Below, piece after piece: positions 10,483 to 21,004 of a DNA stretch of 64,000 bases. This DNA is from Pratylenchus scribneri. Taxonomy: Eukaryota > Nematoda > Chromadorea > Rhabditida > Pratylenchidae. How positions within the stretch are numbered: position 1 is the first letter of the stretch; every line of letters starts with the position of its first letter. Below the pieces are notes generated by a model, which saw nothing but the letters and a program-made list of their open reading frames with translations, was not told where the DNA came from and searched no databases. Location: the NCBI GenBank assembly GCA_030063045.1, contig JAQSEB010000004.1, positions 62,001 to 126,000 of the forward strand, written 5' to 3'. A program made the translations under genes and the position numbers.

Positions 10483-11164
10483 AGAGGACGAAGAAAACAA
10501 GGAATGAATGAATGAAGATAGGCATAAATAATTTGATAATATGTTTGGATAAACAAATCTTAATTAAATTCTTTTTTATCTACTTTTTCATGATAAATTG
10601 AGGTCTTTTGTATTATGAATATTTTTACTTAATAAAAACAGGCCAAATCCAATGTTTATGTGCATTGTTTATAGCAAAATTTGGGAATTGATTTCCCTTT
10701 CTTGATAATCGAAATTGCCTCTAGGCCTAGGGTCATCTCGAACCAATTAGGCTACAACAGAGATGGCACCTGAAATTGTGCCTCGATTCGTAAAAGGGCG
10801 GACAACAATATGCATTTAATGAGGAAGAAACGGTATAATTGGAAAAATGGCTTCTGGGTTGTCGGCTGATCCAATTGGCCTCCAAATTGAGAATGAAAGG
10901 AAATGAAAGAGGTGACTTTCAGGATTCTGCGTATTGGGTTGACCCCCTCAATTGGTCAAAGCATAGAAATATCGAATTCATTTATTGAAACTTATTCATA
11001 AAAATGCAGCAAAATTTAGGTGTATTTTTTGCACTTTTGCAAATTTACAATGCTGATTCACATTCTTTTTTTAATTTTTTCATATTATCCATTTTGGAAT
11101 GAACTCATATCATCCATTTTAATCCATTTGATGATAAATTGAAAAAAAAAATTCAAACCGCGGT
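10483..11164. other. 3' flank of gene A and intergenic repeat remnants
   Basis: Includes GGTCATCTCGAACCAATTAG and AATTGGAAAAATGGCTTCTG, phrases that recur after other family members (19740-19860, 24720-24760). No gene supported. Confidence 0.5.
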
Positions 11165-11410
11165 TTCGTCTGGGATTGGGGGCAAAAAACTTCGTGGTTT
11201 ATTGGGGAACGTGGAACGAAATGGTGGTAGGATTTTGCGATGATTCAAAGGGAGAAAATCCATATTTTGCTTTCAATGATGGCCATTAACCCCATATAAA
11301 ATTTCTCCTCCCAAAAGCCACAGTTATTCATTCATTCATTTCATCAAATCCAACCAAATTATTTCCACAACAAATTCAACAAATAATAATTTTCTCCACA
11401 TCAATTGAAG
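11165..11410 (+). promoter_or_regulatory. Shared upstream module of coiled-coil gene B
   Basis: TCTGGGATTGGGGG at about 11169, GATGATTCAAAGGGAGAA near 11250, and AACCCCATATAAAATTTCTCC near 11286. GAAGTAAGC at 11407 fits a 5'UTR intron donor whose acceptor is TTTCCAG at 12314, nine bases before the ATG. Confidence 0.6.
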
Positions 11411-11439
11411 TAAGCTAACCCTTTATTAATGATTAAAAA

Positions 11440-11776
11440 ATTGACGGTAGTATCAAATTTGGACTTTTTGAAAATTTTTTGCAAAATCAAGAAATGATAT
11501 ACCAATCGACTCGTCTCGACAAGCCAAGCACGAATCGATTTCGCTTAAAACTCAAAAATAAAAAAGTTACAGATGCCCAAAGGAAATACGGATTGAACTG
11601 CTCCGGTGGGCATTTCAGAATGGACTCCTCCGTGTGCTCCGCCTCCGCGCGACCAGACGAGCTTGTGGCTCGCTTACGCACACTCCGGAGTCCACTCTTA
11701 CATTCCTCCGTATTCCAACACATTCCAGCGAGACTTAAAAAAAATTTTCAAAAAGTCCAAATTTGATACTAGTGCC
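11440..11776. mobile_element. MITE with 8-bp target duplication in the 5'UTR intron of gene B
   Basis: Inverted termini (G-C-TAGTATCAAATTTGGAC and its inverse) flank about 335 bp. AAAAAATT occurs on both sides, while the matching place in gene E (about 25350) has it once without the insert. Size, termini and an 8-bp duplication would fit a hAT-type MITE. The interior is GC-richer and itself partly palindromic around 11620-11700. Confidence 0.6.
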
Positions 11777-11907
11777 AAAAAATTTTCCCGCCTACACTAT
11801 TGATAAATAGGATTTCTTTTGGGTAAAAGAAAACTTCAAAATATTTTTTGGGGCAGCGTAAAACCATTTAGTCTGACCAAAAAGGTACTTATGTACTTTA
11901 CATCCCC

Positions 11908-12070
11908 TTTTTTGGAAAGTGAAGGGTCCCCCTTTGGTTTTAGGGTTTCGGTTAGGGTTTGGGTTTAGGATACACGTAAGATGATTCTTACCCCACCCTA
12001 TCCCTAACCCAACCCTTGACCCTAACCCGAAATATGACAAACAAAAGGGGGACCCTTCACTTTCCAAAAA
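11908..12070. mobile_element. Hairpin element with telomere-like interior
   Basis: Arms 11908-11936 and 12043-12070 are inverse (TTGGAAAGTGAAGGGTCCCC). The interior carries GGTTAGGGTTTGGG and CCCTAACCC words. Absent from the matching place in gene E, so it is an insertion. A related element is at 56369-56525. Confidence 0.55.
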
Positions 12071-12322
12071 ATGGGCCACCAAAAATGTAAGAAAAATTTG
12101 GCAAAATTGTCCAAAAATGTGGGGAGATGGTCGAATGTGGTAAAAGCCACATTTATGTTTTAAAATGGACACCTTGTTTTACGGCTAAAAATTGTTATTT
12201 GTTTTAATGGTGGCATCTTTTACCCTCAAACCTATATCATCTATTCTCCTTTAAGTCCTTTTATTACACTAATTTTGCCAATTCATTTATTAATAATATT
12301 CAATTTATTTCCAGGCTCAAAA

Positions 12323-12604
12323 ATGTCCGATTCGGAACGTGACCTTCGCCGACGTGAAGAGGAGGCCAGACGCCGTTTGGAAGACATCCAGCGTCGCGAA
12401 CAAGAAGATGTCCGCCAATTCCAACGGGAACAGGCCGAGCTTACACGCCAGATTAGTGAGGAACGCATTCGGGCCGATGAACGCCGACAAGAAGAAGATA
12501 GGCTGAGAGAACAGCAGCAGCAACAATGGCGCGATCGGAAGAATCGTCAACGCGAACATCGACGTCGCAATGGTGGCGGTGGCCAAGATGGCAATGGCCA
12601 ATGA
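12323..12604 (+). CDS. Small charged coiled-coil protein, family copy B
   Basis: 93 residues, one coding exon, MSDSERDLRRREEEARRRLE at the start and RRRNGGGGQDGNGQ at the end. It is clearly related to copies A, C and D but diverged along the helix (for example a block AELTRQISEERIRADERR absent from A). The start is the first ATG after the TTTCCAG acceptor at 12314, an arrangement shared with copy E. The predicted 5'UTR intron is enlarged by two insertions. Function unknown; a cytosolic coiled-coil protein is the only supported description. Confidence 0.7.
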   Translation: MSDSERDLRRREEEARRRLEDIQRREQEDVRQFQREQAELTRQISEERIRADERRQEEDRLREQQQQQWRDRKNRQREHRRRNGGGGQDGNGQ

Positions 12605-12996
12605 AGAAGATGAACAAAAAAATGAATGAATAAAGATGAGGACATATATAAATTTGATAATATTATTGATGGATAAATCTTATTTAAATTCTTGTGAATA
12701 AATTGAGATAAATATCTTTCACTTGATAAAAACAGACAAAATCCATTTTATATGTACATAATGCATCATCCATTTCCAGTGAATGCACATCATCCATTTC
12801 CGGTGAATGCATCATCCATTTCCGTTGAATGCATCATCGCTGCGGGTCATCTCGAACCAATTAGGCTACGACGAAGAGAATAGAGCCAATACATTTCTAT
12901 TGTATATTGGGCCCAATAGCAATATGGATATGGATATGGATTATAGATATGGAGGAGAAATTTTACTATTATATTTGTATTGTTAAAAAAAATATC
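12605..12996. other. 3' flank of gene B
   Basis: Contains a few imperfect CATCATCCATTTCC repeats (12760-12840) and the shared GGTCATCTCGAACCAATTAG phrase. No gene. Confidence 0.5.
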
Positions 12997-13050
12997 TTAT
13001 GCCATAGTGTGACCTTCTGGTGGATGGAATTCCTGTCCAAAAATACCTCT
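12997..13050 (+). pseudogene. Insulin A-chain exon remnant 1
   Basis: CTTATGCCATAGTGTGACC followed by CTGGTGGATGGAATTCCTG matches the end of the insulin-like gene exon 2 (4171-4212) and its 3'UTR (ACCTCTAAT...). A stop interrupts the frame and the CC-x3-C part is missing, so it is a dead fragment, placed as expected downstream of a coiled-coil gene and upstream of an RPL10A copy. Confidence 0.65.
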
Positions 13051-13101
13051 AATCAAATACAATAAAACCAGTAAATAAATTGTATTTTGTGAATAAATAA
13101 A

Positions 13102-14249
13102 TGTCGGCGGCAAAAGTGGAATTCAGGCAAAACTGGTTTTGCCTAGGCAAAAGTGGAATTTTCCAGTTTTACCTGAAAGTTAGGCAAAACTGGAATATCT
13201 ACGAATAAAATTATCAATAATCACTAAATCTCTACATTTTGGCCTCAATTATAAAAAATCGAATAAAAATCATTCTTAATTAATTTAATTATTGGAAATG
13301 GAATTTTAATATATTTTTTTCATCAAATTTTATTTATTTAAGCAAAATTAATGGAATAATAAAATGAAAAAACATTACAAACCATATTAAATAGTTTTGC
13401 AAATTCCAGGGATGCGCAGAAGTCAAAAAGAAGTGCGGGGATTAAGCCGGATATATGGGGATTAAGGTGGATATAGGGGGGATTAAGCCACGAAATGAAT
13501 GCGAAATGGCCCGAAGCCCACTGTAAGGTCAGGTAAGTGTAACAGAAGCCCGGAGAGTGCGAGAGATTAAACTGGATATAGGGGGATTAAGGTGGATATA
13601 GGAGGATTAAGCCGGATTAAGCCTCGAAATAGATGTAGGGTTAGGCTCTAATCCCTATACGGAGCCATTGATGGCTCTTGACTGGTCATCCTGGCCCTAA
13701 CCCTAATCCCTAAATAGGCTTAATCCGGCTTAATCCCCCATTATCCATGTTTATCCCCCTATAGCCTGCTGTATCCCGCATGCTCCGAACCCCTAAATCC
13801 CTAGATCCCATGCCGCCCCTAACCATAACCCTAATCCCTAGCCCCTATCTAAGCTTAATCCGGCTTAATCCCCCTATATCCACCTTAATCCCCATATATC
13901 CGGCTTAATCCCCGCACTTCTTTTTGACTTCCGCGCACCCCTGGAATGTTGCAAAACCATTTAATATGGTTTAAATGATCAAAATAGGCCTTAGGAATGG
14001 AGCGAACTTTTTACGGGTTAAAAGAATTGAAAGTACGGGTTAAAAAAATATATGCCATAATTTTTTATTCGATTTTTTATAATTGAGACCAAAATGTAGA
14101 GATTTAGAGATTATTGATAATTTTATTCGTAGATATTCCAGTTTTGCCTAGGTAATTCCAGTTTTGCCTAACTTTCAGGTAAAACTGGAAAATTCCACTT
14201 TTGCCTAGGCAAAACCAGTTTTGCCTGAATTCCACTTTTGCCGCCGACA
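13102..14249. mobile_element. 1.15-kb foldback element with long terminal inverted repeats
   Basis: Starts TGTCGGCGGCAAAAGTGG and ends with its exact inverse. The arms match for roughly 190 bp with one 21-bp indel. Flanks both read TAAA, suggesting a 4-bp target duplication; the uninterrupted site is visible near 20010-20030. A second inverted pair (about 13410-13500 and 13850-13945, rich in GGATTAAGCC words) is nested inside, together with CCCTAA-like words, so nearly the whole element can fold on itself. No transposase frame seen. Confidence 0.75.
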
Positions 14250-14391
14250 TAAACAAATTTTAACAACATTTATTCTTTTGTGTGATGTGGCAGACGACCA
14301 AATTAACAATTTGAATGATAACATATTTTAAATAGCAACGAATTCTCATCAAAAGGTCGCCAATCATCATTCTTCCACTATATTTCCATGT

Positions 14392-15229
14392 TCAGTAGAG
14401 TCGTTGCGGTTGGCCCATTGTCGATTTGATGTGCAATGAGCGAACATTCTGCCAATTCTTTTTCAGCAGAGAAACCAGGAAATTAATGCCTAACGCGATG
14501 TTCGAGACCAACTCCTCCTGGGACATTTCCACGTGGCCAATTGCAACGGCCAAGCAAAGAACCTAAAATATAAAATTAATTAATTTGAACTAATTATTGT
14601 GCATTTTAACCTTCTTCATTTGGAACTTCACGGTGGCCTTAATCTCGTCAACTTTGGCGGACAAATTGTCGTCGTGGGTCACGACAGAAGGAAACTTGCC
14701 GGCTTTGTTCAAACCAGGACCGAGAATACGTGGAATTTGCCTATATTTTGGAAATAATTTTTGAAGATAAATTGGAAATTAACTTGATAAGCGATTCCGA
14801 GGCCAGAAAAGCATCATAACTCTTGCTGAGTGTTTTGATCAGCTTTTTGTCCATGTTCAGCTTCTTCAGATCATCGGCAGTCATACATGGAACTGCAATA
14901 AAAATATATCACAAAAGTAAGAAATAGTAAAAGAAAAACCCATTGGCGGTGGCCTCGTCGAAATGCTTTTGGTCTCCCAAAATGCAAACCTTCATTTTTG
15001 GACGTGGAATATTCTTCAGTCTTTAATAATTTAATTTAAACCATTATTATCGATTTATTCTAAACCTGACTGTGCCGCTGAAACGTTTATCCTTTTGCGG
15101 GTCATAATTCTTCAATGCAATTTGCAATTCAATTGTCTCACGGAATTTGCGCTTCTTTTCCTTCGATTTCTTCAGGACTTCAGCCACACATTCATTTAGA
15201 GTATCACGAGAAATTTTGGATGATGACAT
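14392..15229 (-). pseudogene. RPL10A copy 2, damaged at an exon border
   Basis: Same five-exon structure as copy 1 (15066-15229, 14940-15020, 14784-14892, 14611-14740, 14392-14562). Exon 3 is two bases shorter: the plus strand reads CATGGAACTGCAA where copies 1 and 3 read CATGGAATACTGCAA. With the same acceptor this shifts the frame in the third exon. Other changes are mild (Gln to Lys in the first exon, Lys to Met in LNMDK). Either a recent pseudogene or an assembly error; the remaining exons look unspoiled, so decay is recent. Confidence 0.7.
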
Positions 15230-15676
15230 TTTCTTTGTAAATTGTATCGATTAAGGAAAATTGTTTGTTTTTCTCTAAATGAAAATAATTTAAATTATTT
15301 TAACAATTGATTTTGGTATGAATTCGGATTAAAAATTTGCGCAATGCATCCGTAATTAAATCAAATTAATCAGTTCTGGATTTTGCCAGCAATCTCGAGT
15401 CTCGACTCGGACTCGCATTCGTCGATGAGTTTCATTCGGCACCGGCCTCGCCCTCGCCTGCAGCTCAAAAAAAAAGAAAAATAAAATTGCATAAAAATTC
15501 ATTTTTTAAATTTACATTTGAAAATCTACGAATTCTCCTTCCTCCTTCACTCATTCCACCTCTGCAAATGCTAATGCTAGCTCCGCATTACGCATTCATC
15601 TGTTTATTTTTTAATAATAAATTCTCCAATCTGTTTTAATAAATTTTTAATATTTTTAGCAAAAAATGGATTTAAA
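15230..15676. other. Intergenic, between RPL10A copy 2 and S2P
   Basis: Divergent promoters probably lie here. A short GC-richer patch (15385-15460) with CTCGACTCGGACTCGC. No gene supported. Confidence 0.4.
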
Positions 15677-18126
15677 ATGCTTCTTTTCACCGCAATAAGT
15701 CTACTTTTCTTGTTCTGGATACTAATTTTATTAGTGGACTTCTATTTGCGACAATCAAATTCAGAAAGGTTAATTAAACTTTAAACAAAATGCACGAAAT
15801 ATTTCTTTCAGATATTTAAAGTTATTGGAAAATTATGGGATTTCGTTCACATTCTTTCAAGTAAAATTACTTTCACTCTTTTAGTATAAATTTGTTTTAT
15901 TTAGTTTCGATTATACCTAGCAAACTTTGACCGACATGCTTCTACATTTACGCATTTTCTTCAGCAATTCTTGGACCAATTTTCTTCGGAACCAAGGAAA
16001 ACACGAATATTGGTAAATTCTTCAAAATTTGATAAAAAAATGATTCAAATTTTTGCAGGATTTATGGTTTACTTTCGGTGCCTTTATCTCATTGCTATGC
16101 TTTATAACAACGCCTGTGTATTTATTTCGATTGCTATTGTTCGAATTGACTAGTGCCTTTCAAAAACAAGAAATCATTTATTCCACTCCTCAACCTCACA
16201 ATCAGCAACAACCGGATTCAATTTCCAATCTGCCAAGCATAAACCAACATTCCTTTTTGTACATTCCAATCCATGAACATATTAATGGTATGTCCAAAAA
16301 TAACATTTTTATTTAATAATTCCTATTTAAGCTGGTATTACTCCGGTCTTTCCTGGCATAAATCTCCCACTCTCACATTTGCCAATATTTTTGCTAGTAA
16401 TAATTATTGCCAGTTTTGTGCATGAAGCGGGGCATGCAATTGCGGCAGCAAATGCCAATGTTCGCGTTACAGGTTTATTCTACTTCTACTTTATTTATTA
16501 TAAATAATATTCTCCATCAGGATTGGGAATATTTCTTTTTGCCATTTATCCTGGTGCCTTTACCGAAATTGAATCGGAAGAATTGTGTCGATGTTCATAT
16601 GCACAAAAATTAAGTAAAATAATTTAATGAATTAAATATTCTAATAAATAATATTTAGGAATTTACGGTGCTGGAATTTGGCATAATATAATCTTTGCTT
16701 TTTTGGGCGTTTTGATACTCATTTCAATACCGGTTTTCGCATTCCTACTTTATTCCAACAAATCGGGTGTTATTGTAATTGGTAAATTTTAAACATTTAT
16801 AAATTATTAATTTAATAATTTAAAAGATGTTGAACCAAAATCTGGCCTATTTGGACCAACCGGCCTGCAATCCGGCTACCAAATAACTCAAATAAATCAA
16901 TGTGAAGTCAAAAATATCAATGATTGGAATCAATGCTTTGAAATGATCAAAGAAAACCCGCCTTCCGGTTTTTTGGCTCAACAAAAGGCAGTCGCACGGA
17001 TGAAAGCCACCACCGAATATATTATTGCCCCCCAATCGGTGGACGGTGAAATGCAATGTTGCGGTGAATTCAATGTGACCAGTTCAACGCATATTTGCTT
17101 CCGATATTTGGCAATTGATGAAAAACCGCACGAAAATGTTCAAATTCAACCACCGACCACACCAAAACCAATATTTCCCAATTTTCCTAATTTTGAAGCG
17201 GAATTTGGATTGCATCCAAGGCGGAAAAGAGCCAATTTAAAAATGGTAAAAATTTGGATTAATTTAATTTTTAAAATATTTTTTAGCGAATTTTACCGAC
17301 CACTGGAACAAAACAAGCTCAACAGCAAATTGTAGAACAAAATGTTTTGGGTACCAATTATTTATCGCATCAATCAAATGAATTCACATATTCCTATGCC
17401 TGCCTTCCGGCAATGCAAAGTTTTAATTTTAAAAATATTTAAATATTTTTAATTAATTAATTAAGTTATTGGCCATGCACAATGCGAAATACAGCCAATA
17501 AATAATGTTCAACATTTAACTGCGGTATATTTTGCATTTTCGAAATATCGATTTATTGATTTTTGCAGACAATTCCACCTGGCTATGTTTGCGTGGTCCC
17601 AGCATTTTTCAATGGAACAGTGCTTTTGCGTTTTAAAGTGAAAAATCAACAAAAACCCATCCTCTTTGTTGGATATTTAATCGAGGTTAAATAATAATAA
17701 AATTATATTAAAATAATGATCTAAATATTAGCCTCTTCAAACGGTCGAAATCACCGAATTGTCCCCTCGTTTTGGTAAACCAATTAACAATTATAATTAA
17801 TTCCAAATTAAATTTGCAGAATTTATTCCATGGTGGTTGCCTCGAATTGTTGAACTTTTTGCCCGCTATTTGATTACATTTTCTCTGGCAATGGGAATTT
17901 TGAATGCGGTTCCCTGTTATGGTTTGGATGGCCAATTCATCAGTAACACTGTTGTGGATTATTTTTTCCAAAATTATTCATTCAGGTATTTTGAATTATT
18001 TTTAAATATTTTTTATTCAATTTTAGTTCTCGGAAGCGAATCCAAAAATTATTGCTCATTTGTGGCACTTTTATATTTGGCTCAAATATCATTGTTGGCT
18101 TTATTAAATCCTTCTTCCTTAATTGA
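15677..18126 (+). CDS. Site-2 protease, membrane zinc metalloprotease (MBTPS2-like)
   Basis: Fourteen exons: 15677-15768, 15812-15860, 15905-16012, 16059-16287, 16332-16472, 16521-16613, 16659-16781, 16827-17245, 17287-17419, 17466-17524, 17569-17685, 17732-17774, 17820-17985, 18027-18126; 623 residues. Family hallmarks: GINLPLSHL before FVHEAGHAIAA (zinc ligands His190 and His194, catalytic Glu191), the segment GIFLFAIYPGAF, a PDZ-like luminal insert (LQSGYQITQINQCEV), and the late motif NAVPCYGLDGQF with zinc-ligand Asp572. S2P cuts membrane-anchored transcription factors such as SREBP and ATF6 within the Golgi membrane after site-1 cleavage. Introns are all 43-53 bp apart from none enlarged, in contrast to the neighbours. 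The gene sits between two copies of the duplicated module and seems intact. Confidence 0.95.
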
Positions 18127-18559
18127 TGATTTATTTTATTATTGTTTTTATTATTAATCATCATTCCTTTACTAATTTGAGCTCATCAACAAAATCAAAT
18201 GTGATTCTTTTATATTATTATTTTTTTTTAATATATTGTTGTTGTTCAATTCTTTTGATAATCGATAAATATTTTCAAAGAAAATGGAATGATGACTTTT
18301 TTATAGCATTAAACTCGATTCCCCGATCCCCGTTCATTCAATCCAATCAATTATTACTGGCGTTAAATTAATATGATGAATTCATTCCAAAAGGTGAATG
18401 AAATTGAAAATGAATGGATAAACAGCCAAAAAGATACAAAATTGGTGGAAAATGGGGAAATTGTAAAAAAAATGCAAATATTTTTCCTTCAGCAGCAATT
18501 TCCAATACTGATTCATATATTTTTACATTTCTCCATATTTTTCATTACATTCGAATTAG
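18127..18559. other. Intergenic 3' of S2P
   Basis: AT-rich; the S2P 3' end and nothing else I can support. Confidence 0.4.
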
Positions 18560-19087
18560 AATGAATTCACATCATTCATTTTAATTAAATATTTCCTCAA
18601 TGTATTGATGTTAAATTGAAAATCGGAAATCTAACCGCTGTTAATTACAGCTTCTTCTGGGATTGGGGGAAAAACTGCACATCATTCGTTATTTGGGATG
18701 ATTCAAATTCAAAGGGAGAATAGGCCATTTTGCTTCCAATATATAAACCCCATTTTCCTTCCAAAGCATTCATTCATTTTCAAAAACCATATCATTTTCG
18801 AGCAATTTTTTTCCCCATTTTCATTCATTTTGGTTATTAAGCTAGTCTTTACCCAAAAACAACTATTCTTATTGTGCATTATGGAGGAGGGAAATTATTA
18901 ATTATTTATAAAGAAAAATAACTGTCAAAATATTTTTTGGGACTAAAATTAATTTTGATTTAATTTCACCCGCATCCTTCATTCTTCTTTTCCTTTCATT
19001 CGTTTTTTTATTACGCGAATTTGACAATTTCTAATCATTTTAATAATTAATTCTCTTTAAGAATAAGAATTACCAAAACAATCCTTC
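18560..19087 (+). promoter_or_regulatory. Shared upstream module of coiled-coil gene C
   Basis: TCTGGGATTGGGGG near 18656, GATGATTCAAATTCAAAGGG near 18698, TATAAACCCCATTTTCC near 18740. Diverged from the A and D modules in the distal part, nearly identical close to the ATG. Confidence 0.6.
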
Positions 19088-19369
19088 ATGTCGGACCGTG
19101 AACGCAGAGAGGCCGAAGTGAGACGTATGGAGGAAGAGGTACAACGACTGGAGCGAGAATTTTACCGTGAAAGGCAACGTCGCAATATTGAACTTCTTCG
19201 TCTTCATGAAGAGAGAGTCCAGGAAGAAGAGCGCATTCGTGAGGATGAACGTCGTCGAGTGCAGGAGGAGCATAGGGAACGCCAGCGGCAACAATGGCGC
19301 GATCAGAAGAATCGATGGTATGCACGACGTCGCAATGGTGGCGGTGGCCAAGATGGCAATGGCCAATGA
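19088..19369 (+). CDS. Small charged coiled-coil protein, family copy C
   Basis: Protein identical to copies A (10201) and D (22196): 93 residues, charged helix, Gly tail. The coding region is also nearly identical in DNA, while the upstream flank differs more, which points to recent duplication or gene conversion centred on the gene. It is followed by an insulin A-chain remnant and then RPL10A copy 3 on the opposite strand. Function unknown. Confidence 0.7.
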   Translation: MSDRERREAEVRRMEEEVQRLEREFYRERQRRNIELLRLHEERVQEEERIREDERRRVQEEHRERQRQQWRDQKNRWYARRRNGGGGQDGNGQ

Positions 19370-19906
19370 AGAGGACGAAGAAAACAAGGAATGAATGAAG
19401 ATAGGCATAAATAATTTGATAATATTTTTGATGGAAAAATCTTATTTAAATTCTTGTTGATAAATTGCGATCTTTGTGAATTATGAATATATTTCACTTG
19501 ATAAAAAAAAGACAAAATCCATTGTATATGCACATTGTTTATAGTGAAAATTGGGAATTGATTTGTATCACATCTCGAGATGCGAATTTTCTAAAAAATT
19601 TTTCCAACCAATTTCCCCAATTTTTCCATATTATACGCTTCGCTTTTTGTGGGGTGTCCATCTTATCTTTGAACATGAATTCATTCCAATAAATACCATA
19701 TTTTCCTTTTCTTGATAATCGAAATTGTCTCAGGGGTTATCTCGAACCAATCAGGCTACGACGAAGAGATGGCACCAGAAAATTGTGCCTCGATTGTCGA
19801 TTCAAAAAATGGCGGACAGCATGAATTTAATGAGGATGAAACTGTATAATTGGTAGAGAGATGCCCAATTCATATTGTGGGGTTTTGGTATTGGGTAAAA
19901 AATATC
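19370..19906. other. 3' flank of gene C
   Basis: Shares phrases with the other family flanks (CTCGAACCAATCAGGC; GGCGGACAGCATGAATTTAA). No gene. Confidence 0.45.
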
Positions 19907-19980
19907 TTATGCCATATTCCCATATTGTGGTCCTTTTGGTGGATGGGATTCCTGACCAAAAATACCTCTAATCTAATTCA
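19907..19980 (+). pseudogene. Insulin A-chain exon remnant 2
   Basis: Matches the end of insulin exon 2: ATGCCATATT, a short insertion, then TTTTGGTGGATGGGATTCCTG and ACCAAAAATACCTCTAAT, which is the 3'UTR of the gene at 4213. The A-chain cysteine pattern is lost. Same relative position as remnant 1. Confidence 0.65.
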
Positions 19981-20164
19981 ATAAACCATTAAATAAATTG
20001 TATTTTGTGAATAAATAAATAAATTTTAACAACATTTATTCTTTTGTGTGATGTGGCAGACCACCCAATTTAACAATTTGAATGATAACATATTTTAAAT
20101 AGCAACGAATTCTCATGAAAAGGTCGCCAATCATCATTCTTCCAACAATATTTCCATTCCATGT

Positions 20165-21004
20165 TCAGTAGAGTCGTTGCGGTTGGCCCATTGTCGATTT
20201 GATGTGCAATGAGCGAACATTCTGCCAATTCTTTTTCAGCAGCGAAACAAGGAAATTAATGCCCAGCGCGATGTTCGAGACCAACTCCTCCTGGGACATT
20301 TCCACGTGGCCAATTGCAACGGCCAGACATAGAACCTAAAATATATTAATTAATTTGATGAACTAATTATTGTGCATTTTAACCTTCTTCATTTGGAACT
20401 TCACGGTGGCCTTAATCTCGTCAACTTTGGCGGACAAATTGTCGTTGTGGGTCACGACAGAAGGAAACTTGCCGGCTTTGTTCAAACCAGGACCGAGAAT
20501 ACGTGGAATTTGCCTATATTTTGGAAATAATTTTTGAAGATAAATTGGAAATTAACTTGATAAGCGATTCCGAGGCCAGAAAAGCATCATAACTCTTGCT
20601 GAGTGTTTTGATCAGCTTTTTGTCCTTGTTCAGCTTCTTCAGATCATCGGCAGTCATACATGGAATACTGCAATAAAAATATATCACAAAAGTAAGAAAT
20701 AGTAAAAGAAAAACCCATTGGCGGTGGCCTCGTCGAAATGCTTTTGGTCTCCCAAAATGCAAACCTTCATTTTTGGACGTGGAATGTTCTTCAGTCTTTA
20801 ATAATTTAATTTAAACCATTATTATCGATTTATTTTAAACCTGACTGTGCCGCTGAAACGTTTGTCCTTTTGCGGGTCATAATTCTTCAATGCAATTTGC
20901 AGTTCAATTGTCTCGCGGAATTTGCGCTTCTTTTCATGCGATTTCTTCAGGACTTCGGCCACACATTCATTTAGAGTATCACGAGAGATTTTGGATGATG
21001 ACAT
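20165..21004 (-). CDS. rpl-10A: 60S ribosomal protein L10a (uL1), copy 3
   Basis: Minus strand, exons 20841-21004, 20715-20795, 20557-20667, 20384-20513, 20165-20335; 218 residues, no frame breaks. It differs from copy 1 by very few residues (Gln to His in KKSHEKK, Asp to Gly at the second junction). Same L1-stalk protein. Its 5' flank to 21684 duplicates that of copy 1 and leads into coiled-coil gene D, whereas in copy 1 the same flank is interrupted by the Helitron-like pair. Two intact cytosolic ribosomal protein genes this close together suggest a recent segmental duplication or a collapsed/expanded haplotype in the assembly. Confidence 0.92.

Noticed and set aside
10183..10525. Minus-strand frames over the coiled-coil genes
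   Set aside because: Shadow frames of the highly charged plus-strand coding sequence.
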